Source: Callorhinus ursinus (Eukaryota; Chordata; Mammalia; Carnivora; Otariidae). Taken from it: a DNA stretch of 64,000 bases. Positions 1 through 11,150 of this stretch are shown here, in pieces; position 1 is the first letter of the stretch, and each line of letters begins with the position of its first letter. The DNA is taken from positions 11,609,072-11,673,071 of the forward strand of contig NW_020312902.1 in assembly GCF_003265705.1 (NCBI RefSeq). The letters run 5' to 3'. The notes beneath the pieces are model-generated. The model was given only the letters and a program-made list of their open reading frames with translations. It had not been told where the DNA came from and made no database searches. The translations under genes were made by a program, and so were the position numbers.

Positions 1-1912
1 TTGATGATGACAGCTTTGTAATAGAGCTGGAAGTCCGGAATTGTAATTCCACCATCTTTGCTTTTCTTTTTCAATATTCCTCTGGCTGTTCGGGGTCTCG
101 TCTGGTTCCATACAAATTTTAGGATTATTCATTCCATTTCTTTGAAAAAAGTGGATGGTATTTTGATGGGGATTGCATTGAATGTGTAGATTGCTCTAGG
201 TAGCACTGACAACTTCACAATGTTTGTTCTCCCAATCCATGAGCATGGAACGTTTTTCCATTTCTTTGTGTCTTCTTCAATTTCTTTCATGAGTATTTTA
301 TAGTTTTCTGAGTACAGATCCTTTGCCTCTTTGGTTAAATTTATTCCTAGGTATCTTATGGTTTTGGGTGCAATTGTAAATGGGATCAACTCCTTGATTT
401 GTGTCTCTTCTGTCTTGTTGTTGGTGTATAGGAATGCCACTGATTTCTGTGCATTGATTTGATATCCTGCTACTTTACTGAATTCCTGTATGAGTTCTAG
501 CAGTTTTGGGGTGGAGTCTTTTCGGTTTTCCACATACAGTATCATATCATCTGCAAAGAGTGAGAGTTTGCCTTCCTCTTTGCCGATTTGGATGCCTTTG
601 ATTTCTTTTTGTTGTCTGATTGCTGTGGCTAGGGCTTCTAATAGTATGTTGAATAGCAGTGGTGAGAGTGGACATCCCTGCCGCGTTCCTGACCTTAGGG
701 GGAAAGCTCTCAGCTTTTCCCCATTGAGAATGATATTCGCTGTAGGTTTTTCATAGATGGCTTTTATGATATTGAGGTATGTACCCTCTATGCCTATACT
801 CTGAAGAGTTTTGATCAAGAAAGGATGCTGTACTTTGTCAAATGCTTTTTCTGCATCAGTTGAGAGGATCATAGGATTCTTGTTCTTTCTTTTGTTAATG
901 TATTGTATCACGTTGATTGATTTGCGGATGTTGAACCATCCTTGCAGCCCAGGGATAAATCCCACTTGGTCATGATGAATAATCCTTTTAATGTACTGTT
1001 GGATCCTATTGGATAGTATTTTGGTGAGAATTTTTGCATTCATGTTCATCGAGGATATTGGTCTGTAATTCTCCTTTTTGATGGGGTCTTTGTCTGGTTT
1101 GGGGATCAAGGTAATGCTGGCCTCATAAAATGAGTTTGGAAGTTTTCCTTCCATTTCTATTCTTTGGAACAGTTTCAGGAGAATAGGTATTAATTCTTCT
1201 TGAAATGTCTGATAGAATTCCCCTGGGAAGCAATCTGGCCCTGGGCTTTTGTCTGTTGGGAGATTTTTGATGACTCCTTCAATTTCCTTAATGGTTATAG
1301 GTCTCTTCTGGTTTTCTCTTTCTCCCTAGTTCAAATTTTGGTAGTAGATACATCTCTAGGAATGCACCCATTTCTTCCAGGTTATCTCCTTTGCTGGCAT
1401 AGTGTTGCTCATAATATTTTCTTATAATTGTTTGTATTTCTTTGGTGTTGGTTGTGATCTCTCCTCTTTCATTCATGATTTTGTTGATTTGGGTCATTTC
1501 TCTTTTCTTTTTGATCAGTCTGGCCAGGGGTTTATCAATCTTGTTAATTCTTTCAAAGAACCAGCTCCTAGTTTCGTTGATCTGTTCTACTGTTCTTTTG
1601 GTTTCTAGTTCATTGATTTCTGCTCTGATCTTTATGATTTCTCTTCTCCTGCTGGGTTTAGGCTTTATTTGCTGTTCTTTCTCCAGCTCCTTTAGGTGTA
1701 GGGTTAGGTTGTGTATTTGAGACCTTTCTTGTTTCTTGAGAAAGGCTTGTATTGCTATATACTTTCCTCTCAGGACTGCCTTTGCTGTATCCCAAAGATT
1801 TTGAACAGTTGTGTTTTCATTTTCATTGGTTTCCATGAATTTTTTTAATTCTTCTTTAATTTCTTGGTTGACCCAGTCATTCTTTAGTAGGACTCTTTAG
1901 CCTCCATGTATG
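1..1912 (-). mobile_element. LINE-1 fragment, antisense, 5'-truncated
   Basis: This is the central part of a carnivore L1 element in reverse orientation. It aligns by eye, almost base for base, with the second L1 copy at about 21767-23650. The 3' end of the element lies before the window. The similarity stops at about 1912, just after a shared 'tagcctcc' stretch, which marks the 5' truncation. No target-site duplication can be checked because the poly-A end is outside the window. Confidence 0.95.
129..1836 (-). pseudogene. L1 ORF2 reverse-transcriptase remnant
   Basis: This is the reverse-transcriptase part of L1 ORF2, a protein that nicks DNA and copies L1 RNA at the nick. The piece at 1836-1288 gives the region between endonuclease and RT. 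The piece at 1154-129 carries the RT core, with the FADDM motif (YXDD-type active site) and the thumb-proximal [10 protein letters not shown] stretch. The frame is broken: a 1-base insertion near 1335-1340 and a nearby in-frame TAG separate the two pieces. The downstream frame is open again from about 1310. A premature stop at 129 ends the second piece where the other copy reads on. The RT core is 341 codons without a stop, which is long for a dead copy. It is not functional, as the endonuclease and C-terminus are not joined to it here. Confidence 0.9.
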
Positions 1913-1924
1913 GCTTCTCCATTT

Positions 1925-2215
1925 TCAATCCAGCAATGGCACCTAGTATCCTTCTCATGCTTACTCTCTGGCTTACTCTTCTGCTTTTCTTTCTTTTTTT
2001 TTCCCCTGCCTTTAAGAGCACATGTGATTAGATTGGGCCCATCCAGATAATCCAGGATAAGCTCCCTATTTTAAGGTTAAGTGATTAGTAACCTCAATTA
2101 TATATGCAGTGTTCCTTTTGTCGTGCAATCTAACATATTCATTAGGGAAGGACATCTTTGGAGGGGGGAGGCCAGATTCTGCCTACCATACTCACCCACA
2201 CACATCATTAAAATG
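1925..2215 (+). repeat. Old interspersed repeat, family not assigned
   Basis: The stretch around 2020-2210 ('gattgggcccatccagataatc' style sequence, then 'ggacatctttgg' and 'ttctgcctacc') resembles an ancient, widespread mammalian repeat that I cannot name with certainty; an L1M-type 3' end is possible. It abuts the truncated L1, so the L1 may have inserted into it or beside it. Confidence 0.4.
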
Positions 2216-2442
2216 TAATAAAAATAGATCATCTATAATATGAAGATAAAAGAAGTATAATGTATAATACGTGAATACATTTGTTCATTTATTTTAGTAT
2301 GTGAGAGTACAGATCCTACACTATTAGAAGTCAAGTTGCCCAAAAGAAGAGAATGATGAAGACTGATACAAATGGGTAGGATTGGCAACCCAGTTTCCAT
2401 TTGCAGCATGGTTCTCAGTTATGTGATTTTAAGAAATGGTGA

Positions 2443-2631
2443 GGGGCTCCTGGGTGGCTCAGTTGGTTGAGTGTCCGACTCTTGGTTTTGGCTCAGATCA
2501 TGATCTTGGGGTCGTGAGATCCAGCCCCAAGTCTGGCTCTGCACTCAGTGCGGAGTCTCCTTGAAAGTCTTTCTCTCCCAGTGACTCCCCCATCTCTCTC
2601 TAAAATAAATAAATAACATCTTAAAAAAAAA
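2443..2631 (+). mobile_element. Can-SINE (tRNA-derived), sense
   Basis: It starts with the 'ggctcctgggtggctcag' head, carries the tRNA-like 'gatcatgatcttgggg' B-box region, then a CT-rich part and an A-rich tail. A perfect 12-bp target-site duplication (aagaaatggtga) flanks it at 2431-2442 and 2632-2643. Confidence 0.95.
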
Positions 2632-3205
2632 AAGAAATGGTGAACAGCTCTTGGAAAAGTTCTCAATAAAATTTTGAAAAAGAATTCAGTCTTCCCTTGA
2701 GGTAAATGGAAGTTAGATTCTGTAAAACTTAGTATATGTTAAAAATTCAAAATAATATATGTTGATATATAAAATAGAGTTTGACTCTAGAGATATTTTT
2801 CCAGCTATAGGAAAGCCTACTGTAATATTTGAACATTATGTGTGGTGATATCTAGCATCTCCTGGCCCATACTCTGTGCTCCCCCCAGTCATTATGACAA
2901 TTTTAAAACATCCCACAAATTTACAAAGGGTCCCCTAGGAGATTGTGGCACCCTAGATGAGAAATACCAGCGAAGTGACAAGAGAAATTTTTCAGCTTAG
3001 AAATAGTGGTTGCTTTTCTCTGGACCTTTAAAAGAAGCCCTATCTGTTCTTGGCCTGCTTATATAGGTTTACCAACTAATCAAAAACACATTCCCTAGGT
3101 CATATACAAATCTGGCCATTTATACCATAGGGATATGCATAGGTAAGGAGTGAGGGTCAGGGAGACCTGCAGTATTCAGTTCATTCTTGGGTTGTGTGTT
3201 GCAGA

Positions 3206-3365
3206 GAGAGTGTAAGGTAGAGGTTATGATTATGGACTTGGGAGTCAGCCAGATTGACATTTGAAACCAAGTTCTGCCCATTATCAGTTGCCTAAGTATG
3301 GACAGGTTCCCTCCATTCTTGGAGCCTTGTTTTCATCATCTGGAAAATAGGAAAGTATGTCTGTA
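3206..3365 (+). repeat. MIR SINE, sense
   Basis: The order of MIR landmarks is kept: 'ggacttgggagtcagccagattgac', then 'ttctgcccattatcagttg', then 'gttttcatcatctggaaaatagg'. It is diverged and has no target-site duplication, as expected for its age. Confidence 0.65.
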
Positions 3366-4014
3366 AGAGCACCTTGCCAGGTGCTTTGGAAGAAGCCCTG
3401 CTTTTTTAGGCATGCTCCGTCCCTTTGCTTCTCTTCTCTGCACCGCAGCACCAGCCCAGGGTTCTGCACGGAGCAGATGATTCCTCTTTAATGCACAAGT
3501 GCTTCTTGACTCTGCAAGATGAGATTGGCTTTCCAGAGGGACTAGATTCTTCCAGAATCTGCATATTCCCTGGTCCTTCTCCAGAATTCTAGTCCATCAG
3601 GTCCTAGAAGTCTCTCATGATGAGTAGATCAAATATTTATTTTGTTTTCCACTGTTCACCAAACTTTTTCTGTGGTGTTTTTTTTTTATTTGTTTTGTTT
3701 TGTTTTGTTTGCCAAGGGCTCTGTCCATTTTTTGACTAGAATGTTACCTCTTCAAAAATAGACTGATGTTTGAATTTTCTCCTAAAGCCCATTAAGCATC
3801 CTGAATTTTGCTCCCTGGATTTTAGGGAAGATTGGTTATTATTCATCATTTGTATAAAAACCCAGCTGTGGCAAAAAAGAAAAGGTCTCTCTCAGGATTT
3901 TCAAACACATTTTAAAGCAAACAAGAGCTGAAATGTCTTCAGAGGTATGAAAATAGCAACAGATTCTCATTAGCCTTATCACTATAAGAAAAAATTAGTT
4001 AAATACCTAATTAC

Positions 4015-4200
4015 TGAAGGCCTTATGCTGGGGGCTATGCAGAGGACACCATACAGGTGCAGTCTCTGTCCATGGGCACCTTGCTCTAGAACACCCTCTT
4101 AATGAAAGCACCACATATTTGGGTACAGCATGAAGGGACTGATTAAGTGGGTGCTGATGGTGGTGGTAATTTGCAAGGGACACAAGAAATTACATTGCAA
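4015..4200 (+). repeat. L2-like LINE fragment
   Basis: The stretch 'gaaggccttatgctgggggctatgcag' followed by 'tgtccatgggcacc' resembles the 3' part of L2 (size-class, ledger-like wording 'aggcactgtgctaggggctggg ... ctcatggagc' in the family). Weakly preserved. Confidence 0.4.
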
Positions 4201-5139
4201 TGTGGGAGGGAAGTATAGCTTTACAGCTAACCACATAAATGATACTCAATAAAGAGCTGAAGATTTAACAAGTCCTGGAGACTTCTTTCCCAAGGCAATC
4301 TCTGAACAGAATTTTGGGAGATCATCCTTCATTTTCAGAGAATTAGGCTCATGCAGCCTGATGTGGAAATGCTGGGGCATCCTGTCTGTCATTTCTCTGC
4401 CACCCCTCCACGTAGCTTTGACACACAATCCACATTACTGACCATTTTTCTTCTGGGAATGAGCCAGAGAGTGCGTTCCCTTGAGCACTTGCTCTGGCAT
4501 TAATCTCCAGCTGTGTGCTTTCATTTCACTTCCTGTAAAATTCCATTGTAGATCCTGTGCCTGACCTAAGGTTAGATGGCAGGGGAACAAAATACTAATT
4601 CTCATTTCGAATCGCAATTGTTGCTATAAATAGCAAACTTTATAACCTGGTAGCTCCCTTGGATACAAAGTGATGGATGAGCTTCTGCTGATTAAAAAAA
4701 AAAAAAAAAGTCCATAACTCTCAAACTATAGTTCAAGTTGAAGTAAATGGTAATAATAAAGCACAACTAATACACTACTGAATTATTCATGTTGATTATA
4801 AAAAACTTCACCCTCAGTGTCAAAGAAGCCACATCCCATACAAGGTATCTGTAATCAGAAATCACAGCAGTTGCCTAGTCCTACATGAAAAGGAACATTC
4901 ACATACTGAATCAGGATTACACTAAAAAGTGTAAACTGAAAAAATTACTGTAACTGGAAGATGTTGTAAATAACAAAGAGAAATTATTAGAAATTGTTGA
5001 TAAAAATAATTACAAGCTAATTAGGGGGGATATTCAAGATATGTTCTGGTGAAATTGATAACTTGATGATGACCTGTAAGTAGTCCTCGCTGAAAAACGA
5101 AGCCTAAGCACGGCTCCTAGTCTAAGTCCTCTGTCCAAG

Positions 5140-5960
5140 GCATCCTATCCCCTAACTGGACTTCCTGCTTTCCTACTTCTGCCATTCTCTAGTTTATTCT
5201 ACACATAGCAGTCAAAATGACCATTTAAAAAATGTTGTCAGTTTCTGTCATATTTTTGAACACATCCCTTGTGTGCCTTCCCATCTCACAAATGAGAAAA
5301 TCCAACCTTCTTACGCTATCCTCCAGGGAAGGCTTTTTGCCTGATCTAGCTCCTGCCTGCTTCGCTCTACTCATCACCCTCTGAGCTATAAGTGTGCAAC
5401 TTTCTTTGGTTCCTTGAATATACCTTAAAGCCTTTGAACCTATCATTTCTTCTGCTTTACATGTACACCCATTTCCCTCCCCAGCTTAATTCATCTGCCC
5501 AGAGAGGTCTTCCAAGGCCATCCAAATTAAAGCAGTCACCATGCTGTCACTTTTTATAGCCATACCCTGTTTTGTTTTATCTTTTTTTTTTTTAGGGGGG
5601 GAGGGAGGAAGAGAGAGTGAGAGAGCACAGGGGGTGGGGTGGACAGAGGGAGAGAGAGAATCTTAAGCAGGCTGCACAGAGCTGGACGAGAGACTCGATC
5701 TCACGACCCTGAGATCATGACCTGAGCCAAAATCGAGAGTCGGACGCTTAACTGATCCACCCAGGCACCCCTGTCCTGTTTTGTTTTCATCTGAGAACTT
5801 ATATAAACAACAAAATATCATATAATCTTATTGGTGGGATTGATTGTCTCTTACGCTAAAATGCATGCTCCTTAAGACTGGAGTCTTTCTTATTTTATAT
5901 TTCATCCTCAGTGTCCAGCACGGTGTCTGTAATATATTGTTCCCAATTCATCTGGTTTGT
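5140..5960 (+). repeat. L2-like LINE fragment split by a Can-SINE
   Basis: The part before 5565 has L2 3'-region wording (bases near 5495-5560, 'ccagagaggtcttccaaggcc'). The part after 5788 continues with 'tgctccttaagactggagtc' and 'tcagtgtccagcacggtg'. The Can-SINE at 5579-5774 sits between the two halves, so the L2 is older. Confidence 0.5.
5579..5774 (-). mobile_element. Can-SINE, antisense
   Basis: The poly-T (5582-5593) leads into the reverse complement of the CT-rich body and ends with 'ccacccaggcacccc'. A 13-bp target-site duplication (cctgttttgtttt) lies at 5566-5578 and 5775-5787. Confidence 0.93.
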
Positions 5961-6324
5961 TGAGTGATAAGCTCAGTTGTACACACATGTTATTACAGGA
6001 GTGTTAAATGCTTTTCCCCTGCATATCATTTTACTGCTTTAATGGGCTAGAATCGCTGTTTTCTTTGTTTAGAGGGTAACTAAACTTCTCTGATCCCATT
6101 CACTCCCATCACTTACGATAAGAAACCCAAACCATCCCAAAATGCCAGTAGACTTGTATTTAAGAGTAAAAGATCCATTTCAGGTACAACAGTGACTACT
6201 ATTTCAGGGTCTGGATAGTGTTTTCTCTGATGATGCAAATTCTTTGGCTCTCAGATGAAATGAGCTCATTGTATATTAGTAAATATTTATAAAGTATTCT
6301 CTTGACTGAGTGTTTCACAATCAG

Positions 6325-6475
6325 GTTGATTATGATTCCTCCCAGCAACCTTGTGAAGTCAATCAGTATTATTAAAGAACAGCCCAGAGATGTTGGGCAA
6401 CTTGCCCAAGGTCACTCAGCAGGTCATTGGCAAAGCCTGCACTGGCAACTTCAGAGCCCATTACTGTGACGAGAC
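6325..6475 (-). repeat. MIR SINE, antisense
   Basis: The core 'ggcaacttgcccaaggtcac' at about 6395-6415, followed by 'tcagcaggtcattggcaaagcc', is the reverse complement of the MIR core. Confidence 0.65.
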
Positions 6476-6598
6476 CTGATGTTGTCTCCTCTTGGAAGGG
6501 TGACCCCTCATCGCTTTCCTTGTAAGGTAGACATAGAAACACTAACTGTTCTGAAGTAAGGGAAGTATAAAGGCCTTGAGTTGAAGGAGTTATTGGTG

Positions 6599-6633
6599 CA
6601 ATTAGAAACTGGAGCCGGCTCCAGTTTCAATTG
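6599..6633. repeat. 35-bp near-perfect palindrome
   Basis: Bases 6605-6628 are a perfect 24-bp palindrome (arm gaaactggagcc, no spacer). With one unpaired A at 6604, the arms extend by caatt/aattg to 17 bp each. It lies outside any recognised repeat. Confidence 0.85.
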
Positions 6634-7224
6634 AAAACTGAAAATGGTGCTTAGTGGAGGTGAATTAGAGGACATCATTTCTGAGAGGAGAGAATTATAG
6701 TTTGAAAAAGTAGGAATGTAAAAAGTAGGGATATGTGTAGAAAATTAATTTGGGTGGCTTTGGGGGTTGAGAAATAATGAATTATAGGACCAAAATATTT
6801 TAGGACGAATCTGGGTCATGGTATCAGATCTAAGTTCTAGTCAGAAATAAGTCGAGTTCTCTAAAATAATATGCCACCGACTCACCTCCCTCAAGCAGTG
6901 TTTTCTGATGTTTTGTGAGGGTAAGAGTGCTTTCAAGTATATCATGTTTCATTCCCTAAAGTCCAACATACAAATTTCACAGGCCCCACCATTATCAATG
7001 TGTCCTGCTAAATATCTTCTAGGAATATTATATCAAGGAGAATGCTCTGTTTTAAGAAACCATGCTGTATCTCACTTCCCTTTATATTTTTTTCCTTCCT
7101 CTGGGATTTCAGATAAGTTGTTCTAAGTCAGTAATCTATTATGTTCTATATCATTTTCGCCCTTTGGACCTTCAGATTATATCTCCTAAATCTGTTCCTT
7201 GGAAGCAAATGCTGTTAAACCAAC

Positions 7225-7390
7225 GACCACCTATAATAATAACTGCTTACATTGATAAATTCTTGCTATACATCGAGAACTTTTCAGGGAGCATCTCCTT
7301 TAACCCTTCCAACAATCCTATGAAAATGGATACCATTTTATCCCCTTTTTACAGGCAGGGAAACTAAACTCCTGGAACCTTTGTGCTATT
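7225..7390 (-). repeat. MIR-like SINE, antisense
   Basis: The part 'catctcctttaacccttcc' followed by 'ccccttttt acaggcaggg aaac' has the reverse-MIR order. It is cut on its right side by the Can-SINE at 7405. Confidence 0.5.
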
Positions 7391-7404
7391 AAGATGTTAC
7401 TAAT

Positions 7405-7526
7405 TGGGCACCTGGGTGGCTCAGATGGCTAAGCGTCTGCCTTCGGCTCAGGTCATGATCCCAGGGTCCTGGGATGAGTCCCGCATCGGGCTCCCTGCTC
7501 CTTGGGAGCCTGCTTCTCCCTCTGCT

Positions 7527-7558
<32 letters not shown>

Positions 7559-7587
7559 GAATAAATAAATAAAATCTTAAAAAAAAA
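7405..7587 (+). mobile_element. Can-SINE, sense
   Basis: It is a well-preserved copy with the 'gggcacctgggtggctcag' head, 'ggtcatgatcccagggtcc', a (TC)n stretch near 7527-7550 and an AAAT/poly-A tail. A perfect 14-bp target-site duplication (aagatgttactaat) lies at 7391-7404 and 7588-7601. Confidence 0.97.
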
Positions 7588-7689
7588 AAGATGTTACTAA
7601 TATGCCTCCCCCTCTCAGAACCTTCCAAAGGCTTAACATGGGCTGTGAGGCTCAGGGTGGTGTAGGTGCTGTTATCTTCATGAAGTGGC

Positions 7690-8195
7690 CAACTCTGTTC
7701 CCGCTCTCCTTGTTTTTAGCCTCTGCCCTAGGTGTGCTCACCTCCTTCCTGTGAGTCACACACTCTGAGCTTGGACCTCATTTAATATCCTGGTACTTGC
7801 TCTTGCCACTGCCTGTAATACTCTTTCTTACCATACATACCTGCCCGCTTTCTATCATTCCAGTGTATTCTCAAATGTCTGATCATAGCGGCCATTCTCT
7901 GACCGTGCTATGTAAAGTTGAACACCCCATCTTCACTCTCTGTCCCCCTTACTCTTTTCTTTTCCTTCAAGGCATTTACCATCCCTGAAAAATTATACAT
8001 TTGTGTCTATGTTTACAGTATGTCTCTCCCCACTGTAATTTAGGCTCTGCAAGAACAGCAATTTTATAGTTGTTTTTGTTGTTTTGTTGTTTTGTTTTGT
8101 TTTGTTTTTCCCTATCTCTCTTTTATTGCCCAGGCCCAGAACAAGGCCTGGAACATGGGAGACACAACATAACATAAATAATTGTTGAATGAGTG
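7690..8195 (+). repeat. L2 LINE 3' region
   Basis: The order of pieces fits the L2 3' end: 'ttctctgaccgtgctatg' near 7890-7910, 'gtcccccttactc' near 7940, 'gtctctccccactgtaattt' near 8022-8041, 'gcccagaacaaggcctgg' near 8135-8150 and 'attgttgaatgagtgaatgc' at the end. A (TTTTG)n tract at about 8065-8108 interrupts it. Confidence 0.6.
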
Positions 8196-8440
8196 AATGC
8201 ATGGACCATTACACTATAGTGCTACACTCTATTTCTAGTAATTAGATTAACTTCACGGGAGCTGCACATTATGCCTGATTACGAAGAATCAGGCTTGGAT
8301 TCTGGTGAATATCTTGCAGCACCTGTTACCACATATTCAGATGCCACCAGTGCCACAGAAAGATGCAAGCCAAAAAGGATCTGAGTGTTTTAATTTATAC
8401 TGGGTTCATCGACGCATGTAAGAATTCAGGGAAGGGACAA

Positions 8441-8628
8441 TTTTTTTTTTTAAGATTTTATTTTATTTGCGAGCAAGAGAGCACATGTGCATGAGCAGGC
8501 AGAGAGAGAGGGAGAAGCAGGCTCCCTGCTGAGCAGGGAACCCATTCCCAGGGCTGGATCCCAGGACCCCTAGATCATGACCTGAGCCAAAGACCCACAC
8601 TTAACCGACTGAGCCACCCAGGCATCCC
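8441..8628 (-). mobile_element. Can-SINE, antisense
   Basis: The poly-T and 'aagattttatttt' start it, and 'gagccacccaggcatccc' ends it. An imperfect target-site duplication (agggaaggg-c) lies at 8428-8440 and 8629-8640. With the sense copy at 7405 it forms an inverted pair about 850 bp apart. Confidence 0.93.
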
Positions 8629-8640
8629 AAGGGAAGGGGC

Positions 8641-10300
8641 TGTTTTAAGATTGTGGATGAGACTGACAGTTTTTCCAATATTACTTTGCTTTTTAAACAA
8701 AATTGGAAGATCTGAGGGCAGTGAAACCTGGCAGTTCTCCTGGGTACTTGTGGATGAATGTTAGTGTGGCCTCAAGTGATGGTGTAGGTTAGAACTCTGT
8801 CCCTGGTTGGCTGGATCATCCAGATGTTGTGGAAGGGATTTTGCCTGTAGGTCAGTTAGATATCACTGCATGCAGATTGGAGGGGGTACACATCAATGAT
8901 ACAAGTGTTTCTGGGCGTTTTTGTTTGTTTGTTTGTTTAATCTATTCCATGAGGGATGCTGGAATACATTCTCTTTAAGGATTATATGTAATTTAAAAAA
9001 AATTAATATCCTCTTGACTACCAGCTCTAGTCCTGGTCCCTTTCCCAAATGTTGCCATCATTTTCAGTTTGGTATGATTCTAAAGTATAATTGTACAGGT
9101 TTCTTAAACATCTAAGCCTCTGTGTTTTTTGTTTATTTTGTTTTGGAGGAGAATCGGCTTTTTCCCATATAGTATTATGTTCCTTCCTTACAGTATTAAT
9201 CAATTCTAAGATGGATAGGCTTTATAAAGTGAATTTTATTCTCTGATGAGATTAAAGTACTTTTGCATATTTGATAACCTGTAATTCTGAGAAGTGTCTT
9301 GGCACAAGAATCAGAAAACCTGGGTTCTCTTCATGACTCAAGTCTCACCTGAATGCTTGACTTGCTTTACCCTGACCCTCAGCTTCTTCATCTGCAGAAT
9401 CCTAAAGTTGAGCCTGTTCCATTGTGTGGAAACTACTTTTTTGATCCTTGGAAGCTGTGTTAAAATGTTAAAGAATTACTAAAAGAGGGAGACTAGGATG
9501 TGTGTGGGTGGGGGGGCACCAGTTGGAGTGGCAGACAGGTGTTTCAATGAAGATAGCTCTCTATCTGTTGAATATGTACTTAGAGTAGGGCTTAAACTCT
9601 CCCACTGCTTTAAAAGAAAAAAAAAAAAGAAAAGAAAACGATTGAATAGAGATGTAATCATCTCTAAGACTTTATTGAAGTTCTAGTAGTCTAGAATTTT
9701 TAGCTTTCCTGAAAGTAATTGGGACACAGAAATGGTGATACTATAAGATATTGCAATGATATGCAACAATGAACAAACCATGTTTTCTGGCCAGGGCTCA
9801 ATCATTTCACTTTTAAAGAAACTAAGAAGAAAATAGATAGGATATAACAGGCAAAGGATATACCTCCATTTCAACACTTCAACCCCTGGCTGTCTCCTAC
9901 AATTTCGGGATGGTATTTTTCTCTAAGCCTTACTTCTCAGAAGTGTGTTGTATGCTTCCCTATGGATGCAGAGTTCCCCCAAACTCCTCCAGCTACAGGA
10001 ATTCTAAGAATATTACAAACAAGGCTAGAGATCAGCTAGTCCATTCCTCTCTGATTACATATGAGGAAGCACTTCATTCATTTTTCATTCACTTAGCTTT
10101 CAGAAAACTCAAAGTAGCAAAAGCTCAGTTATGCACTATCATGTAAGGCTGAGGTTCTAGCCATCTATGGGAAACAAACCCTAATTTGACCCTAGACCGT
10201 GACACCCAGAGAACAACTTCCACACCTTAGGATAATTGGATCATTTACAGTCAGGGAATCAAGTAAAGCCCATTGTCACCATTAAACGTTCCAGAATACA
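8641..10300. other. Intronic stretch
   Basis: No exon is visible. It contains a (GTTT)n run at 8921-8939, a MIR at about 9285-9420 and a purine-rich A tract at 9612-9638. The remainder shows nothing recognisable. Confidence 0.5.
9285..9420 (+). repeat. MIR SINE, sense
   Basis: It carries 'atcagaaaacctgggttctc', then 'ccctcagcttcttcatctgc' in the MIR order. Confidence 0.55.
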
Positions 10301-10314
10301 TTTTTCATAATTTT

Positions 10315-10362
10315 TTATTATGTTCAATTAGCCAACAGATAGTACATCATTAGTTTTTGATG
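10315..10362 (-). mobile_element. 48-bp micro-insertion of an L1 3' end
   Basis: The insert ('tattatgttcaattagccaa ... catcattagtttttgatg') matches the 3' terminus of the antisense L1 at 20160-20220 ('tttgttatgttaatcactgt', 'catcattagtttttgatg'). It is flanked by a perfect 14-bp target-site duplication (tttttcataatttt) at 10301-10314 and 10363-10376. The duplication shows retrotransposition of an extremely 5'-truncated L1 rather than decay. Confidence 0.8.
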
Positions 10363-10929
10363 TTTTTCATAATTTTCATATGCATGTTCTGACTGAAGGG
10401 TGAGGAGGACCAAGTAAGGTTGGCTTCATTCAATAAATATTTCACTACTGTTTGCCTATTCCTAGGGCAGGACAATTACAGTGCTTCTTTAGCCAAACAG
10501 GGTGTTCTGGAAGAGAGTGGAGCACTCTGGCAGAAGTCACATGTTACAGTTAGCAATTATAGCTCAAATTCATTTTCTGGTGAGGATGGCAAAACACAGG
10601 ATTCTGTATGCCATTTCCTGTTTGGAACTCTTCACAACCAGAGGGAAAGTCTGCAGTGGTCCCTAGTACCATCACTACCTTTGAGTCTTGGCTTATTAGA
10701 TGCTTGGCCTGGGGATCCTCCTTCAAACACAAAATTGACTTTAGGATGGTAGCTGGCAGATACTATGGCATAGAGGTGCTTCATTGTTTGAGAGGCAGGT
10801 GATCTAAGTTATGTGTGCTTCACTGGGAAATTCTATTCTATTTCATTTTTTCAGACAAACTATTCTTCTATAAAGAGCACAATTTCAGTACATGAGCTGC
10901 TACATCTCTGTATTAAGCATCCAGGCTTC

Positions 10930-11150
10930 GAAGACTAACTGCCTGGGTCTGAATTGAGCTCAGCTCATTGTTGCCATGTAGCGTTGGGCAAGTCAGTCAT
11001 CTTCTCTAAGTTTCGATCTCCTCATCCATAAGTTGTGAATCACACCAGTACTTAACTCATGGAATGCAAATTAAGTGAGCCAGTCCTTGTAAAGTGCTCA
11101 ACCAGAAAGTGGTATGTCTTAAGTGTTCAGTAAGTGTTCATTATTATTAT
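10930..11150 (+). repeat. MIR SINE, sense
   Basis: It keeps most of the family length: 'aactgcctgggtctgaattg', 'gcgttgggcaagtcagtcat', 'gatctcctcatccataagttg', then 'gtaaagtgctcaacc' and 'cagtaagtgttcattattatt' at its 3' end. Confidence 0.75.

Larger units (their letters stand above)
2644..5139. other. Intronic stretch, mostly unannotated
   Basis: No exon is visible. It holds a MIR at about 3206-3365, T-rich runs near 3680-3710, an L2-like piece near 4015-4200 and a poly-A run at about 4695-4709. The small open frames here lack coding character. Confidence 0.5.

Noticed and set aside
7389..7628. 79-codon antisense frame rich in Arg-Glu
   Set aside because: It is the reverse complement of the Can-SINE at 7405-7587.
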